Positions 44,629 through 53,948 of a stretch of 64,000 nucleotides of DNA are shown piece by piece. The notes under the pieces were generated by a model that was given only the letters and a program-made list of their open reading frames with translations, had not been told where the DNA came from and did no database searches. The position numbers were made by a program, and so were the translations under genes. This stretch comes from Streptomyces rapamycinicus NRRL 5491 (GTDB lineage: Bacteria > Actinomycetota > Actinomycetes > Streptomycetales > Streptomycetaceae), in assembly GCF_024298965.1 (NCBI RefSeq), contig NZ_CP085193.1:6510001-6574000 (forward strand). The letters run 5' to 3'. How positions within the stretch are numbered: position 1 is the first letter of the stretch; each line of letters starts with the position of its first letter.

Positions 44629-45135
44629 ATGAACCGGCGGAATTCCCGTGATGACGGGCTGGTCGGAACGGACACCGGGACGGATACCGGAACTGACACC
44701 GGAACTGACACCGGAACTGACACCGGGACGGTCCTGGCGGCGGGCTGTGTGCTGTGGCGCCGCTCCCCGCGCGGCGGCGGGCTCGAGGTCGCCCTCGTCC
44801 ACCGCCCCCGCTACGACGACTGGTCCCATCCCAAGGGCAAGCTGAAGCACGGCGAGGAAGCGCTGCGCGGCGCGGTGCGCGAGGTCGCCGAGGAGACCGG
44901 TATGGGCTGCGCCCCGGGGGAGGCGCTGCCCACCCTCCACTACGTGGCCAAGGGCCGCCCCAAGCAGGTCCGCTACTGGGCGGCGGAGGCGGTCGACCAC
45001 GACGAGACCTTCGTGCCCAACCGCGAGGTCGACCGCCTGGTCTGGCTGCCCCCGGACGCGGCCCGCCGCCGCCTCAGCTACGACCACGACCGCACCCTTA
45101 TCGACGCCCTGCTGCACACCCTGCGGCCGTCCTGA
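44629..45135 (+). CDS. Nudix hydrolase with N-terminal DTGT repeat
   Basis: This 168-residue protein has an intact Nudix box at residues 70-92 (GKLKHGEEALRGAVREVAEE, then TGM). It resembles the catalytic half of mycobacterial MutT1 but lacks the histidine-phosphatase domain. Possible substrates are 8-oxo-dGTP or other nucleoside polyphosphates, or (by context) polyphosphate-related compounds. The N-terminus has five D-T-G-T repeats encoded by a 12-bp tandem array (44671-44730). It is third in the ppk-CHAD-Nudix series. Confidence 0.88.
   Translation: MNRRNSRDDGLVGTDTGTDTGTDTGTDTGTDTGTVLAAGCVLWRRSPRGGGLEVALVHRPRYDDWSHPKGKLKHGEEALRGAVREVAEETGMGCAPGEALPTLHYVAKGRPKQVRYWAAEAVDHDETFVPNREVDRLVWLPPDAARRRLSYDHDRTLIDALLHTLRPS
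44671..44730 (+). repeat. 12-bp tandem repeat, five units, inside the Nudix gene
   Basis: Units begin at 44671, 44683, 44695, 44707 and 44719 (GACACCGGAACT consensus) and encode the D-T-G-T repeat. Because the period is a multiple of three, copy-number change keeps the frame. Confidence 0.92.
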
Positions 45136-45211
45136 ACGACGGCCCGGTGCCCTGCCCGGTGGGCGGCTCCGCGTCCGGGCCCGGCTCCCCTACAGGACGG
45201 GCCCGGCTCCC

Positions 45212-46095
<884 letters not shown>

Positions 46096-46099
<4 letters not shown>

Positions 46100-47094
46100 G
46101 TCTCCTCCTTGGCGAGGGGGCTGTCCGCCGCCGGGGACGGGGCGTCCGGGCGTCGGCGGAAGAGCGCGAAGTTCCAGAACCCCTGAGGGGCGTGGCGGGT
46201 CGCCCCGCGGGCGTAGTACCGCTCGATGAACGACTGGCCGACGTACAGCACGGACGTCATGATCAGGTACCACAGGCACGCCACGATCAGCAGCGGGATG
46301 GTCTCGAAGGTGCGGTTGTAGATCGACTGGACGGTGTAGAGCAGGTCGGCCAGGGCGAGCACGCTCACCAGCGAGGTCGCCTTCAGCATGTTGATGACCT
46401 GGCTGCCGGTCGGCGGGATGATGAAGCGCATGGCCTGCGGGAGGACGACCCGCCGCAGGACCCTCGCGCGGCCCATGCCGAGTGCGGCGGCGGCCTCCGT
46501 CTGGCCCTGGTCGACACCCAGCAGACCGCCGCGCACGATCTCGGCCATGTACGCGGCCTCGTTGAGACCGAGGCCGAGGATGGCGGCGAGCCAGGGGGTG
46601 ATGAGCGTGTTGGTGTGCCCGCTGATGAACTCGGGGCCGAACGGCACCCCGAAGGAGATCCTCGGCAGCAGCGCCGAGAGGTTGTACCAGAAGACCAGCT
46701 GCACCAGGACCGGGATGCCGCGGAAGAACCAGACGTAGGCGCCGCAGACCGTGCTGAGCACGCGGTTGTCCGACATCCGCCCCACCGCGACGAGCACCCC
46801 GCCGGCGATGCCGATGAGCATGGCGATCGCGGTCAGCTCGACCGTGGTGGCGATGCCCTGCCCGATGATCTGGGCCCCGAAGTAGGCGCCGACGGTGCCC
46901 CATTCGAAGTGGGGATTGGTGATCAGGAAGTGGATGAGCTGCGCGGCGAGGACCGCGAGGAGCAGGACCGCGAGCCAGCGCAGCGGGTGGCGGACTTGGG
47001 ACGCACCGGCCACGTCCACGACGGGGACGGCGCCGGGCGGGAGCTCGGCCTTCCCGGGGTCGTCCCGGGTGGCCGGCGGTTGTGTGGTGGCCAT
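46096..47094 (-). CDS. Polar amino-acid ABC transporter permease
   Basis: This 332-residue membrane protein has the HisM/GlnP-type signature [20 protein letters not shown] and [21 protein letters not shown] Pro-rich cytoplasmic N-terminus precedes the first helix (about residue 40). ATG 47094 was chosen with GGAGG 11 bases upstream. It appears to homodimerise since only one permease gene is present. The stop overlaps the ATPase ATG. Confidence 0.9.
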
Positions 47095-47118
47095 GGGTGG
47101 GCTCACCTCCTCACAGGA

Positions 47119-48066
47119 TCAGGATTCGCCGCCGAGGTTGACGCCCGGCTTGTCGAGGGTGTTGGCGGACAGGCCCCACTTCTTCATGATCTTTCCGTAG
47201 GTGCCGTTGTCAATGAGGGTCCGGAGCGCCTTGAGGAGCACGTCGCGCAGCGGGGAGCCCTTGGCGACGACCGCGCCCTGGTAGAGGTCGCCGAAGCCGT
47301 TGCCCTTGCCGGTGCCGGTCAGTTCGAGCTGGTCCTTGGCCTGCGCCACGAAGTAGGTCAGCGGCGCCTGGGAGGAGAAGAAGGCGTCCGCGCGGCCGGA
47401 GCGCACCGCCAGGATGGAGCCGGGCTGGTCCTTGTACGACTGGACCTTCACGGCCTTCTTGCCGTCCTTCTCGCAGGTGAGCGCCTGCTTCTTGATGACG
47501 CCCTCGGCGGAGCCGCCCGCCATCACCGCGATCCGCTGTCCGCAGGTGTCGGCCAGGGAGTCGATGTGGTGCGGATTGCCCTTGGGCACGGCGAAGACGA
47601 CGAACTCCCGCACCCAGTCGACGAAGTCGTTCGCGCCCTGCCGGTCCTTGAAGTCGCCGACGGGGCCGAGGGCGAAGTCGTAGCGGCCCGCCTTGATGCC
47701 GGTGAGCTGGCTGGGCAGCCCGTCCGTGGTCACATGCCGGATCTTCACACCGAGGACCTGCCCGAGTGCCCCGGCGAGGTCGGCGGAGGCCCCGGTGAGG
47801 CTGTGGCCGTCCGAACCGGCGATCTCGTAGGGCGGGAAGGAACCGTTGTTGACCGACACCAGCGTGCCGGACGTGCGGTTCTTCGCGGGTAGCCGCGCGT
47901 GCAGCGCCTTGTTCTCGGAGAGCTTGGCCGATACCGCCTCGGAGTCGCCGGAGGAGCCGGTGGCGCCCTCCGCCTGGGGCGGGTTGGCCCCGCAGGCGGC
48001 CAGGGCGAGACAGCAGGACAGGGCGGTGGCCGCGGTGGCCAGGGGACGTCTCATGGGGATGCTCAC
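47119..48066 (-). CDS. Amino-acid-type ABC transporter substrate-binding lipoprotein
   Basis: This 315-residue SBP_bac_3-type protein has a lipoprotein signal with lipobox L-A-A-C. The mature part includes VSVNNGSFPPYEIAGSDGHS, GIKAGRYDFALGPVGDFKD and SILAVRSGRADAFFS, typical of polar amino-acid receptors. The start at GTG 48066 overlaps the nitrilase stop (GTGA), which indicates coupling; ATG 48054 is an alternative. The usual Arg/Asp ligand pair could not be placed with certainty. Confidence 0.88.
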   Translation of the reverse strand: MSIPMRRPLATAATALSCCLALAACGANPPQAEGATGSSGDSEAVSAKLSENKALHARLPAKNRTSGTLVSVNNGSFPPYEIAGSDGHSLTGASADLAGALGQVLGVKIRHVTTDGLPSQLTGIKAGRYDFALGPVGDFKDRQGANDFVDWVREFVVFAVPKGNPHHIDSLADTCGQRIAVMAGGSAEGVIKKQALTCEKDGKKAVKVQSYKDQPGSILAVRSGRADAFFSSQAPLTYFVAQAKDQLELTGTGKGNGFGDLYQGAVVAKGSPLRDVLLKALRTLIDNGTYGKIMKKWGLSANTLDKPGVNLGGES

Positions 48067-48872
48067 TGGGGCGCTCCGAGGGGTATGACGGTGGGGTCGA
48101 CGGCGAACCGGCGGTTGGCCAGGACGGGAAGGGTGCGACGGGCCGCGGCGGTCGCGTCGGGAGCGGCGTCCGCCCAGGCCAGCCCGGGGGCGGCGGCGAG
48201 GCGGGAGCGGACGGTGCCGAGGGGGTCGACGACGAGGCTGTTGCCGATGTTGCGCGGACCGCATTCGCCGCTCGCCGCCACCCAGCAGGTGTTCTCCAGG
48301 GCCCGTGCGGTGACCATGACCTCCCAGTGCCGTTCCTTGGCCGGGCCGCGCACCCACGCCGCGGGCAGGGCCAGCACCTCGGCACCGGCGTCCACCAACA
48401 GCCGGGCCAGCTCGGGGAAGCGGACGTCGTAGCAGGTCATCAGGCCCACCTTGGTGCCCGCCACATCGATGACGACGGGCGGCTCGTCCGCCGGGCGGAC
48501 GTTGGCCGACTCCAGGTCGCCGAAGGCGTCATAGAGATGGATCTTGCGATAGCGGGCGATCAACTCACCGTCGCGCAGCGCCACCAGGGTGTTGAACACC
48601 CGGCCGTCCTCGGACGGCTCATGGATGCCGACCACCACGGTGGTGGCGGACCCGGCGGTGGCGGCGAGCAACTCGGTGACGAAGGGGCCGTCGAGGGGCT
48701 GGGCCACCTCGCGGATGCGGTGGCGGTCCTCGGTGAAGCGGGCCAGCACGCCCTCGGGGAGGACGAGCAAATCCGCGCCGCCCCGCACCGCCTCGGCGGT
48801 GAGCTCCTGGCAGGCGACCAGGTTGTCCTTCCAGTCGGGGGAGGCGGCGAACTGTCCTACGGCGATGCGCAT
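48063..48872 (-). CDS. Carbon-nitrogen hydrolase (nitrilase superfamily)
   Basis: This 269-residue enzyme shows the catalytic triad Glu40 (LVLPEGVLARF), Lys110 (RYRKIHLYDAFG) and Cys147 (GLMTCYDVRFPE). It starts at ATG 48872. Members act as amidases, omega-amidases, beta-ureidopropionases or carbamoylases. Its location between a decarboxylase-like gene and an amino-acid importer suggests it releases ammonia from an imported amide. The substrate is not known. Confidence 0.88.
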   Translation of the reverse strand: MRIAVGQFAASPDWKDNLVACQELTAEAVRGGADLLVLPEGVLARFTEDRHRIREVAQPLDGPFVTELLAATAGSATTVVVGIHEPSEDGRVFNTLVALRDGELIARYRKIHLYDAFGDLESANVRPADEPPVVIDVAGTKVGLMTCYDVRFPELARLLVDAGAEVLALPAAWVRGPAKERHWEVMVTARALENTCWVAASGECGPRNIGNSLVVDPLGTVRSRLAAAPGLAWADAAPDATAAARRTLPVLANRRFAVDPTVIPLGAPQ

Positions 48873-48893
48873 ATGGGGTGCTCCGGAGCGGTT

Positions 48894-49108
48894 CAGAGTG
48901 CGGGAACGGCGGTGGGGGCGGGGTTCGGAGTGCGGGAACGGCGGTGGGGGCGGGGTTCGGAGTGCGGGAACGGCGGTGGGGGCGGGGTTCGGAGTGCGGG
49001 AACGGCGGTGGGGGCGGGGTTCGGAGTGCGGGAACGGCGGTGGGGGCGGGGTTCGGCGTGGGGTGAGGGCGGGGCTCAGAGTGCGGGAACGGCGGCGAGG
49101 GCGGGGTC
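48894..49108. repeat. 32-bp tandem repeat, five near-identical units plus degenerate and gene-terminal copies
   Basis: Units begin at 48894, 48926, 48958, 48990 and 49022 (GAGTGCGGGAACGGCGG core). A shortened 23-bp copy follows (49054-49076), then a unit at 49077-49108 that overlaps the stop and last codons of the gene ending at 49076. The array separates that gene from the nitrilase within one transcription unit. No spacers are present, so it is not CRISPR. Confidence 0.93.
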
Positions 49109-50050
49109 GGGGAAGACCACATCGGGGTCTATGGGCTCGGGCCAGACGCCCTGGGCGTACAGCTCCTCGCAGAAGGCCCGGGTCATCTCCGCGTTGCTCT
49201 TCGTCCCGTACGGCATCCAGTCGTCGCCGAACAGCCGCGCCGACTCGGTCAGTTCGTGCAGCAGCCACGGTGTGGTGTCGGCGAGCAGCCGGCGCCTGCC
49301 GAGCCACCGGCGCTTGGACTCCTCCAGGCCCGCGAGCAGGGCGGCGGGCAGCGCCGGATGGGCCTGGACGACTTCGCGCTTGAGCGTCACCAGATGGATG
49401 CCGGGGACGAATCCGGTGGCCTCCCAGTAGGCGCGCTCCTCGGCGCGGTGGTCGTCCAGCAGATGGCGGAAGCGGCTGGTCCTGGTGAACAGCTCCCGCG
49501 GCATGAAGGGGGAGAGCAGCGCGTCCAGCCGGCCCGCGGCCAGCTCGTCCACCAGGGATTCGCCCTCGGCCATGACCGAGACATTGGCGGGCAGCGGGCG
49601 ATTGCCCACCCGGTCCTTGCCGGTCTCACCGGCGGTCAGCGGTCCGATCCGCCACTGGATGCCCGTGAGGTCCACTCCGGCGCCGCGCAGCAGGGCCCGG
49701 GTCCAGGTGTTGCCGGAGTCGGGCCAGCCGGTGAGCCCGACGCGGGCCCCGGCGAGCTGTCCGATGGAGCGCAGCGGGCTGTCCTCGCGGACCAGGACGC
49801 AGCGGTGGCGAAAGCCGCGCATCACGAACGCGGGGAGCCCGACGAGGCGGTCGTCCCCCGCCGCTCGGGCCTGGACATAGCGGCTGAAGGAGGTCTCACC
49901 GCCGTCGAGACCGGGTTCGGTGAGGACGTCGGGGGTGACGTCCCGCGCATCGATCCGGACCGTGAAGCCGGGGATCTCGACGAGCCCGGAGGCGAGGGGC
50001 ACCAGATGGTCCCAGTCGCGAAGTCCCAGGCTTATCACGGGAGATGACAC
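49076..50050 (-). CDS. 4,5-dihydroxyphthalate decarboxylase-like / periplasmic-binding-fold protein
   Basis: The 324-residue protein starts at GTG 50050 (AGGAG eight bases upstream). It has the family segments FRHRCVLVREDSPLRSIGQL, ARVGLTGWPDSGNTWTRALL, LVDELAAGRLDALLSPFMPR and THLVTL-like GIHLVTLKREVVQ. There is no signal peptide, which argues against a secreted binding protein and for a cytoplasmic enzyme or sensor. Related proteins are often labelled ABC substrate-binding proteins. It heads the five-gene unit that includes a nitrilase and an importer. Confidence 0.75.
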   Translation of the reverse strand: MSSPVISLGLRDWDHLVPLASGLVEIPGFTVRIDARDVTPDVLTEPGLDGGETSFSRYVQARAAGDDRLVGLPAFVMRGFRHRCVLVREDSPLRSIGQLAGARVGLTGWPDSGNTWTRALLRGAGVDLTGIQWRIGPLTAGETGKDRVGNRPLPANVSVMAEGESLVDELAAGRLDALLSPFMPRELFTRTSRFRHLLDDHRAEERAYWEATGFVPGIHLVTLKREVVQAHPALPAALLAGLEESKRRWLGRRRLLADTTPWLLHELTESARLFGDDWMPYGTKSNAEMTRAFCEELYAQGVWPEPIDPDVVFPDPALAAVPAL

Positions 50051-50230
50051 AGTACGCACTCCTAGCACATGGCATTTTCGGCGCAAAGCTCGCATTCGGT
50101 TGCGCGATGCCAGGCAGGCTATTGTTCAGTGAATCGGGCAGACAAGATCTGTTTTGTTACCGAACATAGTTTTTCCGTGTCGTAACCCGCTGACCGGCCG
50201 CCGGCCGACAGACCGACGAGGGGTGTGCCG

Positions 50231-51664
50231 ATGCAGGAGAACACCGCGGATCCGGCCGCCACGCGGCCGGGCGTCCCGGCCTTCACGCCGCCGGGGGAGC
50301 GGCCGGGCGCCCCGGCCTCCGTGGCCGGGCTGGCCGCCCGTATCCCGGACACCAGCGCACGCGGTATCGCGGCCGCCATGACCGACCTCATCCGGGCCGG
50401 GGAGCTGGCACCGGGCAGTGCGCTGCCCACCGTGCGCGCGCTCGCCGCCGGGCTGGGGGTGAGTCCCGGCACCGTGGCGGAGGCATGGGCGGTGCTGCGC
50501 AAGCACCGGATGATCGCCACACTCGGCCGCCGCGGCAGCGTCGTCAGCGGTCCGCCGACCGTTCCGCACCCCACCCGCTACGAACGCGTCGGGGACTTCG
50601 GCGACCATCTCGCACTGGACCTCGCCGTCGCGGCCCCCGACCCCGCCCTGCTGCCCCCGCTGGAGAACGCCCTGCTCGCGGGGGCCCGGACCCCGCGGCT
50701 CAACGACTACGCGCGCACGGCCATCACCGACGGCCTGCTGGCGGCGGTACGGGACACCTGGCCCTACCGGCCGGACGCCTGGATGGCGGTGGGCGGTGGC
50801 TACGAGGGGGTGCAACTGCTCTGCCAGGCCCTGCTGGTGCCGGGGGACCGGGTGGCCGTGGAAGATCCGACGGCGGCGCGGCTGCTGGACATCCTGGAGG
50901 CGCTGGACGCCCAGGCCGTGCCCGTGGCCTGCGACGACCAGGGCCCCCTTCCCGGCTCGCTGGCCCGGGCGCTCGAGGCGCGCCCGGCGCTGTTCCTGCA
51001 CCAGTCCAGGGCGCAGGTGCCCTGCGGCTGGTCGCTCGGCCCGGAACGCTCCGCCGAACTGGCCGGGGTGCTGGAGGGCGCGCCGAACGTCGTCATCGTC
51101 GAGGACGACGGCCTCGGCCCCCTGGCCACCGGCCCGGCCGCCGTCCTCGGCGCCCATCTGCCGCACCGGACGGCCCTGGTCCGCTCGTACTCCAAGGCAT
51201 ACGGCCCGGATCTGCGGATCGCCGTGGTCGGAGGCCCGCGGGAGATGATCGAACGGGCGCGGGTGCTGCGCACCTTCGGCACGGGATGGACCAGCCGCAT
51301 CCTTCAGGACGCCCTGGCCCATCTGCTCACCGACGAGGGGGCCGGCCGGGGTGTGCGCGAGGCCGCCCGGCGCTATGACGCCCGGCGGTCGGCGCTGGCC
51401 GAACGGCTGGCCGAGCGTGGTGTGCACACCGCCAACCGGGACGGTCTGATGCTGTGGGTGCCGGTGGTGGACGAGACCTCCGCACTGGTCACCCTGGCCG
51501 CCCGGGGTATCACTGTTTCGCCGGGCAGCCGGTTCTGCGTCTCCTACGCGCGTCCCCATGTGAGGGTCGCCACCAGCAGGCTGACCCGGGACGGGGCGCC
51601 GCTCGACGAGATCGCCGAGCTGATCGCACTCGCCGCCTCCTCCTCCGCCGGCCGGATGGAATGA
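50231..51664 (+). CDS. MocR/GntR-type PLP-dependent regulator
   Basis: This 477-residue protein has an N-terminal GntR wHTH (LIRAGELAPGSALPTVRALA, GVSPGTVAEAWAVLRKHRM) and a fold-type I aminotransferase domain with VIVEDDGLGPL and the PLP lysine in LVRSYSKAYGPDLRI. MocR proteins sense amino compounds via PLP and usually control a divergent operon; here that is the five-gene uptake/catabolic unit. ATG 50231 is used. The 180-bp shared gap contains several TTGTT/AACA half-sites. Confidence 0.9.
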   Translation: MQENTADPAATRPGVPAFTPPGERPGAPASVAGLAARIPDTSARGIAAAMTDLIRAGELAPGSALPTVRALAAGLGVSPGTVAEAWAVLRKHRMIATLGRRGSVVSGPPTVPHPTRYERVGDFGDHLALDLAVAAPDPALLPPLENALLAGARTPRLNDYARTAITDGLLAAVRDTWPYRPDAWMAVGGGYEGVQLLCQALLVPGDRVAVEDPTAARLLDILEALDAQAVPVACDDQGPLPGSLARALEARPALFLHQSRAQVPCGWSLGPERSAELAGVLEGAPNVVIVEDDGLGPLATGPAAVLGAHLPHRTALVRSYSKAYGPDLRIAVVGGPREMIERARVLRTFGTGWTSRILQDALAHLLTDEGAGRGVREAARRYDARRSALAERLAERGVHTANRDGLMLWVPVVDETSALVTLAARGITVSPGSRFCVSYARPHVRVATSRLTRDGAPLDEIAELIALAASSSAGRME

Positions 51665-51708
51665 CCCCCGGCCGGTCAGCGGCATCTCCGTCAACGGCGT
51701 CTTTCAGC

Positions 51709-51778
51709 CGCTTCTGCTCAGCCGCTTCTGTTCAGCGGCGTCTGCTGAGCGGTGTCTGTTCAGCGGTGTCTGTTCAGC
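51709..51778. repeat. 14-bp tandem repeat, five units, reaching the aldo/keto reductase stop codon
   Basis: Units begin at 51709, 51723, 51737, 51751 and 51765; the last two are identical (GGTGTCTGTTCAGC). The TCA inside the last unit is the stop of the reverse-strand gene (51774-51776). A slightly shorter copy precedes at 51696. Confidence 0.85.
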
Positions 51779-52799
51779 GGCGGCGCAGGCTCTTGTCCGC
51801 GAGCGCCGGCGGCACGTAGTAGTTGTCCGCCCGGTTGAGGTCGGTGCCCGGCGGGACGATCTCGTCGATCCGGTCCAGGACGTCCTCGCTCAGCTCCACC
51901 TCGGACCCGGCGAGCAGATCCTCCAGGTGCTCCATGGTGCGCGGGCCGATGATCACCGAGGTGATGGCCGGATGCGCCCGTACGAAGGCGATGGCCATGT
52001 GCGGCAGCGAGAGCCCGGCGTCGGAGGCCAGCTCGGCCAGCGCGCCGACCGCCTCCAGCTTGCGCGCGTTGTCGGGCAGCGACGGGTCGAACTTGTGCCT
52101 CTCCACGGCCGCCCGGCCGCCCGACAGATCGATGTCGGACGCCTTGGAGTAGCGGCCCGTGAGCCAGCCCGCCGAGAGCGGGCCCCAGCTCAGCACGCCC
52201 ATCCCGTACTTCCGCGCGGTCGGCAGCACCGCCGCCTCCACGCCGCGCGCCAGGATCGAGTACGGCGGCTGCTCGCTGCGGAACCGTACGTGCCCGCGCC
52301 GCTCGGAGACCCACTGGGCCTCCACGATCTGCTCCGCCGGGAAGGTGGACGAGCCGACGGCGCGCACCTTGCCCGCCCTGACCAGGTCGGACAGGACCGA
52401 CAGCGTCTCGTCGACGTCCGTCGTCGGGTCCGGCCGGTGGATCTGGTAGAGGTCGATGTGGTCCGTGCCCAGACGGCGCAGGCTGTTCTCCACCTCCTGG
52501 GTGATCCAGCGCCGTGAGTTGCCGCCGTGGTTGGGGTCGTCGCCCATCGGGAAATGGGCCTTGGTCGCGAGGACGATGTCGTCGCGGCGGCCCTTGAGTG
52601 CCTTGCCGACGATCTCCTCGGACTCGCCCCCGGAGTAGGTGTCGGCGGTGTCGACGAAGTTGATGCCCGCGTCGAGGGCGCGGTGGATGATCCGTACCGA
52701 GTCGTCGTGATCGGCGTTGCCCAGGGCGCCGAACATCATCGCGCCCAGGGCGTACTCGCTCACCGAGATGCCGGTTCCGCCCAGGATCCTGCGCTTCAT
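51774..52799 (-). CDS. Aldo/keto reductase
   Basis: The 341-residue enzyme has FVDTADTYSGGESEEIVGKA with the catalytic Asp and Tyr, VLATKAHFPMG with Lys, LYQIHRPDP with His, and the NADPH-binding SVIIGPRTMEHLEDLLAG. It starts MKRRILGGTGISVSEYALGA. It is divergent from an MmyB-like regulator across 160 bp, an arrangement common in actinobacteria in which the regulator controls the reductase. It differs from the other aldo/keto reductase at 33.5 kb. The substrate is unknown. Confidence 0.9.
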   Translation of the reverse strand: MKRRILGGTGISVSEYALGAMMFGALGNADHDDSVRIIHRALDAGINFVDTADTYSGGESEEIVGKALKGRRDDIVLATKAHFPMGDDPNHGGNSRRWITQEVENSLRRLGTDHIDLYQIHRPDPTTDVDETLSVLSDLVRAGKVRAVGSSTFPAEQIVEAQWVSERRGHVRFRSEQPPYSILARGVEAAVLPTARKYGMGVLSWGPLSAGWLTGRYSKASDIDLSGGRAAVERHKFDPSLPDNARKLEAVGALAELASDAGLSLPHMAIAFVRAHPAITSVIIGPRTMEHLEDLLAGSEVELSEDVLDRIDEIVPPGTDLNRADNYYVPPALADKSLRRR

Positions 52800-52959
52800 G
52801 GCAGCTGCCTTCCTTTGCCTTCCGTGGCCTTTGCCTTCTGTGGCGTCCTGCGCCTTCAGCCTCGGCGCCGGACGGGGACCTCACCAGGCCCGGCTCAACC
52901 TGGGTCTGCCAGAACCACCTGTCCGGCCCAGAATCCGGCGTTGCCCGGATAATGGAGCG

Positions 52960-53808
52960 ATGGGCCATTCCGAACCGGAGATCAAGGGGTTTCTCAATGC
53001 GCGCCGCGCCGCGCTCGACCCGGCCGAGCTGGGGCTGCCGGAGGGGGTCGTCCGGCGCCGGGTGCGCGGTCTGCGCCGCGAGGAGGTCGCTCAGCGGGCT
53101 GGGATCAGCGTCGACTACTACACCCGTATCGAGCAGGGCCGGGCCCCGGCCGTCTCGGACTCGGTGGTCGACGGACTGGCGCGGGCGCTGCGGCTGACCC
53201 CGTCCGAGCACACCTATCTGCGCAACATCACCCTGCCCCGGCGGCGCGCCGGGGAGCCCGACCTCGATCCGCGGCCGCGGGTGCGGCCGGAGATCCAGCA
53301 GCTGCTGAACGCGATGGACGGCACCATCCCGGCCTACGTCTACGGACCGGCGATGGACGTCCTGGCCTGGAACACCCTCGGCACCCGGCTCGGCATCGAC
53401 TACGCCGCGATCCCCGAGGAGCGGCGCAACGGCCCGCTGCTGGTCTTTCTCGACCCCCGGATGCGGGAGATCCATCCGAACTGGGCCGAGATCGCCGATG
53501 ACACGGTGGCGGGGCTGCGTGCGGAGACCGGCCGCCACCCGGGCAGTTCGCGGGTGTGCCGGGTGACCCATGAGCTGCTGGAGCGGAGCGAGGAGTTCCG
53601 GCGGCGGTGGGAGGCGCAGGCGGTGCAGGAGCGGACGCGGGGCGTCAAGCGGTTCCGGCATCCGGAGGCGGGGGAGCTGGTGCTGCGGTTCGAGGCGTTC
53701 GTGCTGCCCGCGGATCCGGGGCAGATGCTGTGCACGTACACGGCGGACGAGGGGTCGGCGACGGCGGAGGCGCTGAAGGTGCTGGCGGGCGCGGCGGCGG
53801 TGGCCTGA
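52960..53808 (+). CDS. XRE-family regulator with MmyB-like ligand-binding domain
   Basis: This 282-residue protein starts at ATG 52960, with a -10-like GATAAT at 52947-52952 so the message may be leaderless. The HTH reads VRGLRREEVAQRAGISVDYY, then TRIEQGRAPAVSDSVVDGLA. The C-terminal MmyB-like PAS-type domain (ATG-proximal conserved YGPAMDVLAWNTLGTRL and VRVTH-like CRVTHELLERSEEF) binds small lipophilic ligands in relatives. It is probably the repressor of the divergent aldo/keto reductase gene. Confidence 0.9.
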   Translation: MGHSEPEIKGFLNARRAALDPAELGLPEGVVRRRVRGLRREEVAQRAGISVDYYTRIEQGRAPAVSDSVVDGLARALRLTPSEHTYLRNITLPRRRAGEPDLDPRPRVRPEIQQLLNAMDGTIPAYVYGPAMDVLAWNTLGTRLGIDYAAIPEERRNGPLLVFLDPRMREIHPNWAEIADDTVAGLRAETGRHPGSSRVCRVTHELLERSEEFRRRWEAQAVQERTRGVKRFRHPEAGELVLRFEAFVLPADPGQMLCTYTADEGSATAEALKVLAGAAAVA

Positions 53809-53948
53809 GAGCCGCTGACGGCCGCTGACGGCCCGGGACGCGCTCTCTTTTTGCTTCATCCCACCTCCTTGACGCGACTGGAAACTTTCCTTACTTTCAT
53901 TTCCTCCCACGGTGGCGCCAGTGGCGCGAGAGGGCAATGGAGGTCCGG

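Noticed and set aside
48894..49108. CRISPR-like appearance of the 32-bp array
   Set aside because: Units are head to tail without spacers and derive from the 3' end of the adjacent gene; no cas gene is present.
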